Source: Clavibacter sepedonicus (GTDB lineage Bacteria; Actinomycetota; Actinomycetes; Actinomycetales; Microbacteriaceae). Taken from it: a stretch of DNA of 64,000 nucleotides. Positions 20,154 to 27,766 of this stretch are shown here, piece by piece. The position numbers and the translations under genes were made by a program. Numbering within the stretch: position 1 is the first letter of the stretch; each line of letters opens with the position of its first letter. The stretch spans positions 186,001 through 250,000 of the forward strand of contig NC_010407.1 in assembly GCF_000069225.1 (NCBI RefSeq), given 5' to 3'. The notes under the pieces were generated by a model that worked only from the letters and a program-made list of their open reading frames with translations, was not told the DNA's origin and ran no database searches.

Positions 20154-20696
20154 ATGCTCGCCAAGACCCTGGCGGGCGCGTTCGTCGCGCTCGCGATCAC
20201 CGTTTCCGTCCCCCTCGCCGCCCAGGCGGAGAACTACGTCCCCAAGGACTCCGCCCTCGCGTGCGGCGGCATGTCCGTCACGCCGGCCGCCGTCGCGCCC
20301 GGCGGGTCCGTCACGATCACCGGCGCGGCGGGATCCTTCACCGCGGGGGAGACGGTCGCCGTCCGCCTCGCCGCCACGGCCGGTGCGTCGGCCGCCGCGG
20401 GCGACCCGTCCGCCTCCGTCACGGCCGCGGCCGACGGATCCGTCACCGGCACGCTCGTCGTCCCGACGGCGGCGACCGGCACGTGGCGCGCCAACGAGAC
20501 CGCTGCGTCCGGCGACCACTGGTGCGGCCTCGTCTCCGTCGTCCCGGCCAGCGCCGGCACGGCCGCGGCCAGCGGCACGCTGCCCATCACGGGCGGCACC
20601 CTGCCCACCGGCCTCGCGATCACCGGCGGCGGGCTGCTCCTCGCCGGCGCCGCGGCCGCGGGCATCGCGACCGCCCGCCGTCGCCGCGCCTCCTGA
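20154..20696 (+). CDS. Small LPxTG-type cell-wall-anchored protein
   Basis: 180 residues from ATG 20154, with AGAAGG about 12 bases upstream. The signal peptide (AKTLAGAFVALAITVSVPLAAQA) is followed by an Ala/Thr/Val-rich domain carrying two cysteines (LACGG and HWCGL) that could pair. It ends with LPITGG, a hydrophobic helix and RRRR. The V-x-PG-(Q/G)S-x-T(I/L)T motif is shared with the preceding protein, so the two are probably distant paralogues. Confidence 0.83.
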   Translation: MLAKTLAGAFVALAITVSVPLAAQAENYVPKDSALACGGMSVTPAAVAPGGSVTITGAAGSFTAGETVAVRLAATAGASAAAGDPSASVTAAADGSVTGTLVVPTAATGTWRANETAASGDHWCGLVSVVPASAGTAAASGTLPITGGTLPTGLAITGGGLLLAGAAAAGIATARRRRAS

Positions 20697-20718
20697 CGCG
20701 CGACACCGCTCCCGACCC

Positions 20719-20758
20719 GACGCGGGCGGATCCGATCACGACCGGATCCGCCCGCGTC
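20719..20758. terminator. Bidirectional terminator between convergent genes
   Basis: A 16-bp perfect stem (20719-20734 with 20743-20758) closes an 8-base loop that contains the stop codon of the VanZ-like gene. It can serve both the LPxTG gene and the convergent VanZ gene. Confidence 0.8.
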
Positions 20759-21263
20759 GTCGCGTCCGGGCGGCGACGAGCGCCGCGGTCGTCGCCCCGA
20801 CGAGAGCACCGGCGCCGTTGGCCGCCACGTCGGTGACGGACGCCACGCGCGCCGGCAGGAACGCGCCCTGCGCGAGCTCCACCGATGCCGACAGCGCCGT
20901 CCCCGCGAGCACGACGATCCACCAGCGCGGAGCCCCGGACGCCAGCACGCCGAGCATGCCCAGCGGCGCGAACAGCGCGACGTTGGCGACCTCCTCGATC
21001 ATCGAGTAGCGGAACCAGAGGATGCCGTGGTGCTGCACGAACACCACGCCGCGCATGAGGTGCGGGTACACGCCGCGGTCGACGCTGTCGGGCGTGAGCG
21101 TCACCAGCCCGATCAGGGCGACGTACGCCACGAGGAGCACTGCGGCCTGCCGACGGCGGATCCGGCGGCGCTCGCGATCCCGACGTGCGCCCCATGTCGA
21201 CCGCCCGGGCACGGGGCCGTCCGCGGTCGCGCCCGGGGCGGGAGCGGGGGCGGCGGAATCCAT
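20736..21263 (-). CDS. VanZ family membrane protein
   Basis: 175 residues, minus strand. After a basic N-terminus, membrane segments are visible near AVLLVAYVALIGLVTL, VANVALFAPLGMLGVLA, WWIVVLAGTALSASVELAQ and AANGAGALVGATTAALVAA. N-x-xLF-PLG and the ELAQ...R..S.TD...N..GA pattern are VanZ hallmarks. VanZ-like proteins are linked to low-level teicoplanin resistance in some bacteria, but most chromosomal copies have no known role. Confidence 0.85.
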   Translation of the reverse strand: MDSAAPAPAPGATADGPVPGRSTWGARRDRERRRIRRRQAAVLLVAYVALIGLVTLTPDSVDRGVYPHLMRGVVFVQHHGILWFRYSMIEEVANVALFAPLGMLGVLASGAPRWWIVVLAGTALSASVELAQGAFLPARVASVTDVAANGAGALVGATTAALVAARTRRRGRIRS

Positions 21264-21331
21264 GAGGGCCGCAGCCTAGCAACGCGCCCCGGCCGGGGAA
21301 TGCATCGCCGACCCCGCCCGTTCTCCCCGGC

Positions 21332-22363
21332 GTGACCCACCTCGAACGCGTGCCCCTGGACGTCCTCGACCTCGCGCCCCGCCCGTTCGGCGGCACCAAC
21401 GCCGACGCCGTCGCGGGCAGCATCCGCCTCGCCCAGGCCGCCGAGACCGCGGGGTACTCGAGGTTCTGGGTCGCCGAGCACCACGGCATGCCCGGGATCG
21501 CGAGCTCCGCCCCGGCCGTCCTCCTCGCGGGCATCGCCGGGCGCACGTCCACCATCCGCGTCGGCAGCGGCGGCGTCATGCTGCCGAACCACACGCCGCT
21601 CGTCGTCGCCGAGCAGTTCGGGACCCTCCGCGCCCTCTACGGCGACCGCGTCGACCTCGGCATCGGCCGTGCCCCGGGCACAGACGGCGCGACCGCGCTC
21701 GCGCTCCGCCGCCCCGAGGCGGGCCTCGGCGCCGACGACTTCCCGCAGCAGCTCCTCGACCTCATCGGCTTCTTCCGCGGCGGCATGGCCGACGACAACC
21801 CGCTGCGCGGCATCACGGCCGTGCCGGGGCTCGGCGACGTCCCGCAGATGTGGCTCCTCGGATCCAGCGGCTACTCGGCGCAGGTCGCCGCGGCCCTCGG
21901 GATCCGCTTCGCCTTCGCGCACCACTTCGCCGGCGACCGCACCGAGCAGGCGCTCGCGACGTACCGCGCGCGCTTCCAGCCGAGCGAGGACCTCGCCGCG
22001 CCGCACAGCGCCATCGCCGTGAGCGTCATCGCCGACGAGGACCCGGACGTCGTCGAGCGCGAGGCGCGCGCCGGCCGCATCACGTGGCTGCGCATGCGCC
22101 AGGGCGGGAAGCCGCAGCCCGTGGATCCCGCCGAGGCCGCCGCGTACGAGTTCAGCGACCTCGAGCGCGAGATCATCGGGGCGCGCGACCGCCGCCAGGC
22201 CATCGGCTCGCCCGACGCGGTCCGGATCGGCCTCGAGCGCCTGCTCACGAGCACGGGGGCAGACGAACTCATCGTCGCGCCGTCGTCCACGACGCTCGAC
22301 CACCGCATCCAGACGCTCCGCACTGTGCGCGATCTGGCCATCGGGGAGGCCCGCGCGGCCTGA
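21332..22363 (+). CDS. Luciferase-like (LLM class) flavin-dependent oxidoreductase
   Basis: 343 residues from GTG 21332. The bacterial luciferase-type TIM barrel is shown by RFWVAEHHGMPGIASSAP, the GSGGVMLPNH segment, VVAEQFGTL and DLGIGRAPGTD. It matches the actinobacterial single-component-like LLM group (MsnO8-type). Substrate cannot be told from sequence. It is divergent from the VanZ gene with 68 bases between them. Confidence 0.9.
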   Translation: MTHLERVPLDVLDLAPRPFGGTNADAVAGSIRLAQAAETAGYSRFWVAEHHGMPGIASSAPAVLLAGIAGRTSTIRVGSGGVMLPNHTPLVVAEQFGTLRALYGDRVDLGIGRAPGTDGATALALRRPEAGLGADDFPQQLLDLIGFFRGGMADDNPLRGITAVPGLGDVPQMWLLGSSGYSAQVAAALGIRFAFAHHFAGDRTEQALATYRARFQPSEDLAAPHSAIAVSVIADEDPDVVEREARAGRITWLRMRQGGKPQPVDPAEAAAYEFSDLEREIIGARDRRQAIGSPDAVRIGLERLLTSTGADELIVAPSSTTLDHRIQTLRTVRDLAIGEARAA

Positions 22364-22443
22364 TTGCGAGTGCACTCATCACATTTCGGCCACGGGGAGC
22401 TGGGACCATACCTGCGGCGGACGCCGCCGCTCAGGGCGCGGGT

Positions 22444-22449
22444 TAGATT
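22444..22449 (+). promoter_or_regulatory. -10 box (TAGATT) of a PBP gene, leaderless configuration
   Basis: TAGATT ends 6 bases before the ATG at 22456. No Shine-Dalgarno sequence is present. Confidence 0.65.
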
Positions 22450-22455
22450 CGTACC

Positions 22456-24690
22456 ATGAGGAAAACTGACCTGACCATCTCGACCCGGTTGGGCGCGTTC
22501 CTCGGACTCGTCGGCATGAGCACGATCGCCGGCGTGCTCGTCGCCGCCATGGTGACCCCGGCCATCGCCGTCTCCGGCATCGCGGCCAACAGCACCATCG
22601 GCGTGTTCGAGGACATCCCCGACAACCTGCAGATCGACAACCTCGCGCAGAAGACGGTCCTTTACGCCAAGCAGGGCGACAACCAGGTGCCCTTCGCCGA
22701 GTTCTTCTCGCAGGACCGCGAGGAGGTCCCGTGGGACGCCGTGTCGTCGTTCGCGAAGGACGCCGCGATCGCGACCGAGGACCCCCGCTACTACGAGCAC
22801 GGCGGCGTCGACGTGCTGTCGGCCGCCCGCGCCCTCGCGCAGAACGTGCTGAACAAGGAGGTCCAGTCGGGCGCCTCCACGATCACCATGCAGTACGTCC
22901 GCAACGTCCTGGTCCAGAAGGCCCAGAACATGGTCGACTCCTCCGACGAGGCCACGCAGGCCGAGGGCCGGAAGGCCTTCACCGAGGCCACCCAGCCCGA
23001 CATGCCCCGCAAGCTCAAGGAGATGCGGATGGCGATCGGGGTGGAGAAGAAGTACTCCAAGAACGAGATCCTCCTCGCATACCTCAACATCGCGAACTTC
23101 GGCAGCCGGGTCTACGGCATCGAGTCGGCGGCGCGCTACTACTTCAACGTCTCCGCCGCCGACCTCACGCTCGAGCAGGCCGCGAGCCTCATCGCGACGG
23201 TCAATGCGCCCGAGGTCTTCAAGATCGACAACCCGGACAACCTCGAGCGCAACAAGGAGCGCCGCGACCTGCTGCTGCGGAACATGCTCAAGGAGCAGAA
23301 GATCACGCAGGAGCAGTACGACACCGCCTCTGCCGCGGCGATCACGCCGACGATCACGCCCTCCACGAGCGGCTGCATCCAGGCCAACCCGATCTCGGCC
23401 GCGTACTTCTGCGACTACGTGAAGAACGAGATCCTCACGAACCCGGAGTTCGGCGCGACGCCGGCGGAGCGCGACGCCGTGCTCAAGCGCGGTGGCATGC
23501 AGGTCTACACGACCCTCGACCTCGACATCCAGGGGAACGCCGCGGAGCAGATGCGCAAGCAGGTGCCCACGACCGCGCGCTTCACGAAGATCGGCGGATC
23601 CGTGGTCTCCCGCGAGGTGAAGACCGGCCGCATCATCGCGATGGCGCAGAACACGGACTACGGCGTCGCGGCGGACCAGCCGGGCGTCACCGAGATCAAC
23701 TACTCGGCCGACAAGGCGCACGGCGGCTCCGCCGGGTTCCAGGTCGGATCGACGTACAAGATCTTCACGCTCGTCGACTGGCTGAAGAGCGGGAAGTCGA
23801 TCTACCAGACGGTGAACGCGTCGAAGACCACCTGGTCCGCCAGTGAGTTCACCCGCTGCGGCGACAACCTCGCCGGATCGCCGGACTACAAGGTGACGAA
23901 CGACACCAACACCGGCGCCACGTCGAACCAGAACGTGCTCGCGGCGACGGTGGCGTCCGTGAACTCGGCGTTCGTCGCGATGGCCAGCCAGCTCGACCTC
24001 TGCGACATCAGCAAGACGGCCACCGAAATGGGCGCCTACAACGCGGACAAGCGCGACCTCTCGAGCTTCCCGTCCGACGTGGTCGGCTCGGGCGGCAACA
24101 CCGTCGCCCCGCTCCAGATGGCGACCGCGTTCTCCTCGGTCGCGAACCAGGGCAACATGTGCCCGCCCATCGCGATCGACAAGGTCGTCCTCCCGGACGA
24201 GTCGGAGCTCGTCACGCCCAAGAGCGAGTGCGCGCAGGCCATGAGCCCCGAGGTCGCCAACACCGCCGCCTTCACGCTCAAGGCGGTCATGGGCGGCACC
24301 GGAGCCGCATCGAACCCGCGCGACGGCACCGAGATCATGGGCAAGACGGGCACGACCGACCGCTCGAAGGACACCTGGTTCGTCGGATCCTCCACGGAGG
24401 TCACCACGGCCGTCTGGGTGGGCAACGTCGAGGGCTTCGCGTCCATGCGCCGCAACGTCCTCAACGGCTCGGCCGCGGACAGCGCGCGTCACCGGATCTT
24501 CAAGCCGTTGCAGACCTTCATCGACGACCGCTACCCGGCGGAGGGCTTCCCCGCTCCGAGCAGCACGCTGACGAAGAAGCCCTACGTGCCGCCGGCACCG
24601 AAGCCCAGCCAGTCGGCGGCGCCCACGGCACCGGAGGCACCCGCTGCTCCGGCGGCACCCGCCGAGCCCGCCCCTCCCGCGGAGGGATGA
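22456..24690 (+). CDS. Class A penicillin-binding protein (transglycosylase/transpeptidase)
   Basis: 744 residues. An N-terminal membrane anchor (SMSTIAGVLVAAMVTPAIAV region) is followed by a GT51 glycosyltransferase domain with EDPRYYEHGGVD and GASTITMQYVRN. The transpeptidase domain has SxxK as STYK (GSTYKIF), SxN as SVN and KTG as GKTGTTD. The tail is Pro/Ala/Lys-rich without PASTA domains. It polymerises and cross-links peptidoglycan outside the membrane. It is a clear paralogue of the PBP at 27766-30306 on the other strand. Confidence 0.95.
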   Translation: MRKTDLTISTRLGAFLGLVGMSTIAGVLVAAMVTPAIAVSGIAANSTIGVFEDIPDNLQIDNLAQKTVLYAKQGDNQVPFAEFFSQDREEVPWDAVSSFAKDAAIATEDPRYYEHGGVDVLSAARALAQNVLNKEVQSGASTITMQYVRNVLVQKAQNMVDSSDEATQAEGRKAFTEATQPDMPRKLKEMRMAIGVEKKYSKNEILLAYLNIANFGSRVYGIESAARYYFNVSAADLTLEQAASLIATVNAPEVFKIDNPDNLERNKERRDLLLRNMLKEQKITQEQYDTASAAAITPTITPSTSGCIQANPISAAYFCDYVKNEILTNPEFGATPAERDAVLKRGGMQVYTTLDLDIQGNAAEQMRKQVPTTARFTKIGGSVVSREVKTGRIIAMAQNTDYGVAADQPGVTEINYSADKAHGGSAGFQVGSTYKIFTLVDWLKSGKSIYQTVNASKTTWSASEFTRCGDNLAGSPDYKVTNDTNTGATSNQNVLAATVASVNSAFVAMASQLDLCDISKTATEMGAYNADKRDLSSFPSDVVGSGGNTVAPLQMATAFSSVANQGNMCPPIAIDKVVLPDESELVTPKSECAQAMSPEVANTAAFTLKAVMGGTGAASNPRDGTEIMGKTGTTDRSKDTWFVGSSTEVTTAVWVGNVEGFASMRRNVLNGSAADSARHRIFKPLQTFIDDRYPAEGFPAPSSTLTKKPYVPPAPKPSQSAAPTAPEAPAAPAAPAEPAPPAEG

Positions 24691-24717
24691 GCCCGCGCTC
24701 GATGGGGAGCGCGCGCC

Positions 24718-24747
24718 GACGGCCGTCGCCTCCGGGCGGCGGCCGTC
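24718..24747 (+). terminator. Terminator hairpin after the PBP gene
   Basis: A 13-bp stem with one G-T pair closes a TCCG tetraloop 28 bases after the stop. Confidence 0.75.
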
Positions 24748-24802
24748 GTGCTGTGCGTGGCCCGGTCCCGCTTCCCGCGGCTCACGCGGATCGGGCGCCT
24801 CG

Positions 24803-24808
24803 TAGACT
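24803..24808 (+). promoter_or_regulatory. -10 box (TAGACT) of the acyltransferase gene
   Basis: TAGACT lies 36 bases before the ATG at 24845, leaving a short leader with a GGAAGG ribosome-binding site. Confidence 0.5.
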
Positions 24809-24844
24809 GGACGACCGCCGATCCACCGACCCGGGAAGGCCATC

Positions 24845-26080
24845 ATGACCGGGACCCCGACGTCCGCACCGGCTCGCGTGCGCACGCTCCTGCCCGGCAT
24901 CGAGGGGCTCCGCGGGATCGCCGCCGTCGCCGTCCTGCTGTACCACGTGCAGCGCCAGCTGGCCCGGCCGACAACCGACATCCCGCTCGTCGGGGAGGTC
25001 GCCTTCTTCAGCCACGGCGTGACGCTGTTCTTCGTGCTGAGCGGATTCCTGCTGTTCCTGCCGTTCGCCCGCGGCCTCGTCGACGGCGTCCCGATGCCGC
25101 GCCTGTCGCGCTACGCCCTCAACCGCGCGCTCCGCGTCTTCCCCGGCTACATCGTGGTGCTGCTGCTCGTGAGCCTCGTGCTGCGCGTCGCGATCCTGCC
25201 GCGCGAGACCCGCGACGCCGGGATCTTGGTGGGCACGCTCGGTCCGCTCGACACCGTCCTCAACGCCCTCCTGCTGCAGGGCTACGCGCCGCGCACGCTC
25301 CGCAGCGGCATCGAGGTCGCGTGGACGCTCGCCGTGGAGGTGTCCTTCTACGTGCTCCTGCCCATCGTCGCGCTCCTCGCGGCGCGGCTGCTGCGGGGGC
25401 GGGCCACGTGGATCCGTGCCCTGACCCCCGCGGCGGTGCTCCTGCTGATCGGCGTGGCCGGGAAGGTCTGGTCCATGATCGCGCAGGCCCCGCTCGGCCA
25501 CCGGGGCCGCCTCGCGAGCGAGTGGGGCGTGACGTGGGAGGCGGTCGCGAACCGCAGCATCCTCGTGCACGCGGACCTCTTCGCCTACGGCATGGCGGCG
25601 GCGATGATCCTGCTCACCCTGTCCGCGGACGCGGGCCTGCGCGATCGCGTCGCGGCCTGGCGCGTGCCCGCCGGGATCGTCGCCGCCGCGCTCATCGTCG
25701 TCGCCTCCGAGGCGCCGGTGGGCGCGTTCGAGGAGAGCATCGTGGCCTTCTCGTGCGCCACGCTCCTGCTCCTGGTGGCGCTGCCGCGGCGCGGCGGATC
25801 CCTCGGCCCGGTCACGCGCTTCCTCGAGCTGCGGTGGATCGCCTGGCTCGGCACGATCTCCTTCAGCGTCTACCTGTGGCACCTGCCCGTGATCCGGTTC
25901 CTCCGCCGCGCGGGCCTGGTGCTCCCGGACACGCTCGCCGGCTTCGCCCTCAACACGCTCGTGGTGGGCGCGGTGACGCTCGTGCTCTCCGCAGCGACCT
26001 ACTACGCGATCGAGCGGCCGGCGCTCCGGCTGAAGGACGTGGACCGTCGATCGCGCGCCGACGCCCGGAGGAGGCCGTGA
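24845..26080 (+). CDS. Acyltransferase 3 family (OafA-like) membrane protein
   Basis: 411 residues with about ten membrane helices. Family motifs: GIEGLRGIAAVAVLLYHV with the conserved histidine, SHGVTLFFVLSGFLL, and SFSVYLWHLPVIRFL near the C-terminus. Such enzymes transfer acetyl or other acyl groups from the cytoplasm to sugars of exopolysaccharide, peptidoglycan or glycolipids. It lies between two PBP genes, so an envelope substrate is likely, but it is not identified. Confidence 0.9.
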   Translation: MTGTPTSAPARVRTLLPGIEGLRGIAAVAVLLYHVQRQLARPTTDIPLVGEVAFFSHGVTLFFVLSGFLLFLPFARGLVDGVPMPRLSRYALNRALRVFPGYIVVLLLVSLVLRVAILPRETRDAGILVGTLGPLDTVLNALLLQGYAPRTLRSGIEVAWTLAVEVSFYVLLPIVALLAARLLRGRATWIRALTPAAVLLLIGVAGKVWSMIAQAPLGHRGRLASEWGVTWEAVANRSILVHADLFAYGMAAAMILLTLSADAGLRDRVAAWRVPAGIVAAALIVVASEAPVGAFEESIVAFSCATLLLLVALPRRGGSLGPVTRFLELRWIAWLGTISFSVYLWHLPVIRFLRRAGLVLPDTLAGFALNTLVVGAVTLVLSAATYYAIERPALRLKDVDRRSRADARRRP

Positions 26081-26093
26081 CCTCCGAGAGCCC

Positions 26094-26576
26094 GTGGGCG
26101 TCCTCACGGGATGGCCTGCGGTGACGCCGGAGATCCCGACGGGCCCGCGGATGCGGCGGACGGGGCTCGCGCTCACCTCGGCGGGAGCGTGGTGGTGCAT
26201 CGGCGTCGCGCTCTCGTTCCACGAGATCATCTTCATCTCCCTGGCGTCGTCGCCGACCGAAGACGAGAGGGACGCCACCGTCATCGTCGTCGTCCCCCTG
26301 GGCATCGCGGTGATCGCGGCCTTCTCGGTCAGCGTGCTGTGCTTCCGCCACTTCGGGATCGTGAGGTCCGCGTGGGCGTTCCCCGTCCTGGTCGTCGCGG
26401 GCGCCCTCGTCGCCGCAGCCCAGTTCCCGCTCTCGGCAGGTCCGTACGGGTACTGGCTGTCCGAGCTGCCGCGACCGGTGCTGCTCGTCCTCTGGTCGGG
26501 GCCCGCTCTGCCGGCCGCCGTGATCCTCGTGCTCCTCCACGTCGTCCTCCGCGTGCGTGAGCGGCACGTGGGGTGA
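26094..26576 (+). CDS. Hypothetical four-helix membrane protein
   Basis: 160 residues if started at GTG 26094. GTG 26121 and ATG 26151 are alternatives and none has a strong ribosome-binding site. Four hydrophobic segments are visible, around TGLALTSAGAWWCIGVALS, VVVPLGIAVIAAFSVSVL, AFPVLVVAGALVAAAQF and PALPAAVILVLLHVVL. I recognise no family. It follows the acyltransferase by 13 bases, probably in the same transcript. Confidence 0.6.
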   Translation: MGVLTGWPAVTPEIPTGPRMRRTGLALTSAGAWWCIGVALSFHEIIFISLASSPTEDERDATVIVVVPLGIAVIAAFSVSVLCFRHFGIVRSAWAFPVLVVAGALVAAAQFPLSAGPYGYWLSELPRPVLLVLWSGPALPAAVILVLLHVVLRVRERHVG

Positions 26577-26602
26577 CGCCCGGCGCAGGTCGCACGGCGT
26601 CC

Positions 26603-26646
26603 GAACGACGAAGGGCCGCTCCTGGGGGAGCGGCCCTTGGTCGTTC
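26603..26646. terminator. Strong hairpin terminator between convergent units
   Basis: A 20-bp stem with few mismatches (gaacgacgaagggccgctcc with its inverted copy) and a short loop. It ends the acyltransferase unit and could also stop transcription from the opposite-strand tRNA-Pro. Confidence 0.85.
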
Positions 26647-26684
26647 ATGGCTGTCGTGCTGTGCCTCCCGGAGGAGGCGGTGTG

Positions 26685-26758
<74 letters not shown>

Positions 26759-26821
26759 ATGGCCCGAGGGCCGGGCTCTACGATACCCGATGTTCACGCG
26801 TCCCGAGTACGCCGCGGGCGG

Positions 26822-27766
26822 TCAGACCGCCGTGAGCGTGAGCAGCGTCGCCTCGGGGTAGCAGGCGAAGCGCACGGGCGCGTAGATCGACGCGCCGAGG
26901 CCCGCGCTCACGTGCAGGAACGCGGCGCGCTCGGCATGCGGCCAGACGCTGAGGCCCTTCACCTGGCGACGCGGGATGTCGCAGTTGGTGACGAGCGCGC
27001 CGTAGCCGGGGACGCAGACCTGGCCGCCATGGGTGTGCCCGGCGAAGATCATCCGGGCGCCGTTGGTGACGAACGAGTCGAGCACCCGGCGGTAGGGTGC
27101 GTGCGCCACGCCCATCGAGACGACCGGCGCGTCCGAGGCGCCCTGGTAGGCGTCCCCGTCCTCGCGCAGCGCGTCGAGCGCGCCGGGGAGCGCCTCGAGG
27201 TGGTCGAAGTCGCGGTGCGGGTCGTTCACGCCGAAGAACTCGAGCAGCGTGCCGTTGACCTCGATCGCGCCCGCGGCGTTGTTGAGGTCGACCCAGCCGA
27301 GCGACGCGTAGAGCCGCTCGAGCCGTGCGAGGTCGAGGTCCGCGGGGCGCTGCGTGGCGTGCGTGTTGGCGGTGAAGTACTTGAACGGGTTCTTCATCAT
27401 CGGCCCGTAGTAGTCGTTCGAGCCGTGCACGAAGACGCCGGGGATCCCGCGGAAGGCCTCGAGCGTCTCCTCGACCGCGACGATGCCCTGCTCGTGCCCC
27501 GTGTTGTCACCGGTGTCGACGACGAGGTCGGGCTTGAGCTCCGCGAGCTCGCGCACCCAACGCTGCTTCTTGTGCTGCCACGGGGCCATGTGCATGTCCG
27601 AGAGGTGGAGCACGCGGATGGGGTCGGCGCCGACGGGGAGCACCGGCACCGTCACCTCGCGGAGGGTGAAGCGGCGTCGCTCGTAGAACGACGCGTACGC
27701 GAAGACCGCCGCGCCGGCGGCTGCGACGCCGCCGACGGTGCGCGCGATCGTGCCCACGACGCCCAT
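26822..27766 (-). CDS. Metallophosphoesterase with an N-terminal membrane anchor
   Basis: 314 residues, minus strand. One hydrophobic N-terminal helix ([16 protein letters not shown]) is followed by a calcineurin-like phosphoesterase fold: [22 protein letters not shown] (in place of the usual GNHD) and FAGHTHGGQ. The metal ligands are therefore present. Its ATG overlaps the stop of the PASTA-PBP gene by one base (TGATG). This gene pair is common in actinobacteria. A role in envelope lipid or wall precursor hydrolysis is inference. Confidence 0.9.
   Translation of the reverse strand: MGVVGTIARTVGGVAAAGAAVFAYASFYERRRFTLREVTVPVLPVGADPIRVLHLSDMHMAPWQHKKQRWVRELAELKPDLVVDTGDNTGHEQGIVAVEETLEAFRGIPGVFVHGSNDYYGPMMKNPFKYFTANTHATQRPADLDLARLERLYASLGWVDLNNAAGAIEVNGTLLEFFGVNDPHRDFDHLEALPGALDALREDGDAYQGASDAPVVSMGVAHAPYRRVLDSFVTNGARMIFAGHTHGGQVCVPGYGALVTNCDIPRRQVKGLSVWPHAERAAFLHVSAGLGASIYAPVRFACYPEATLLTLTAV

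Noticed and set aside
20736..21263. Vancomycin/teicoplanin resistance gene cluster
   Set aside because: VanZ-like protein alone, without vanHAX or vanRS; VanZ homologues are common in susceptible actinobacteria.
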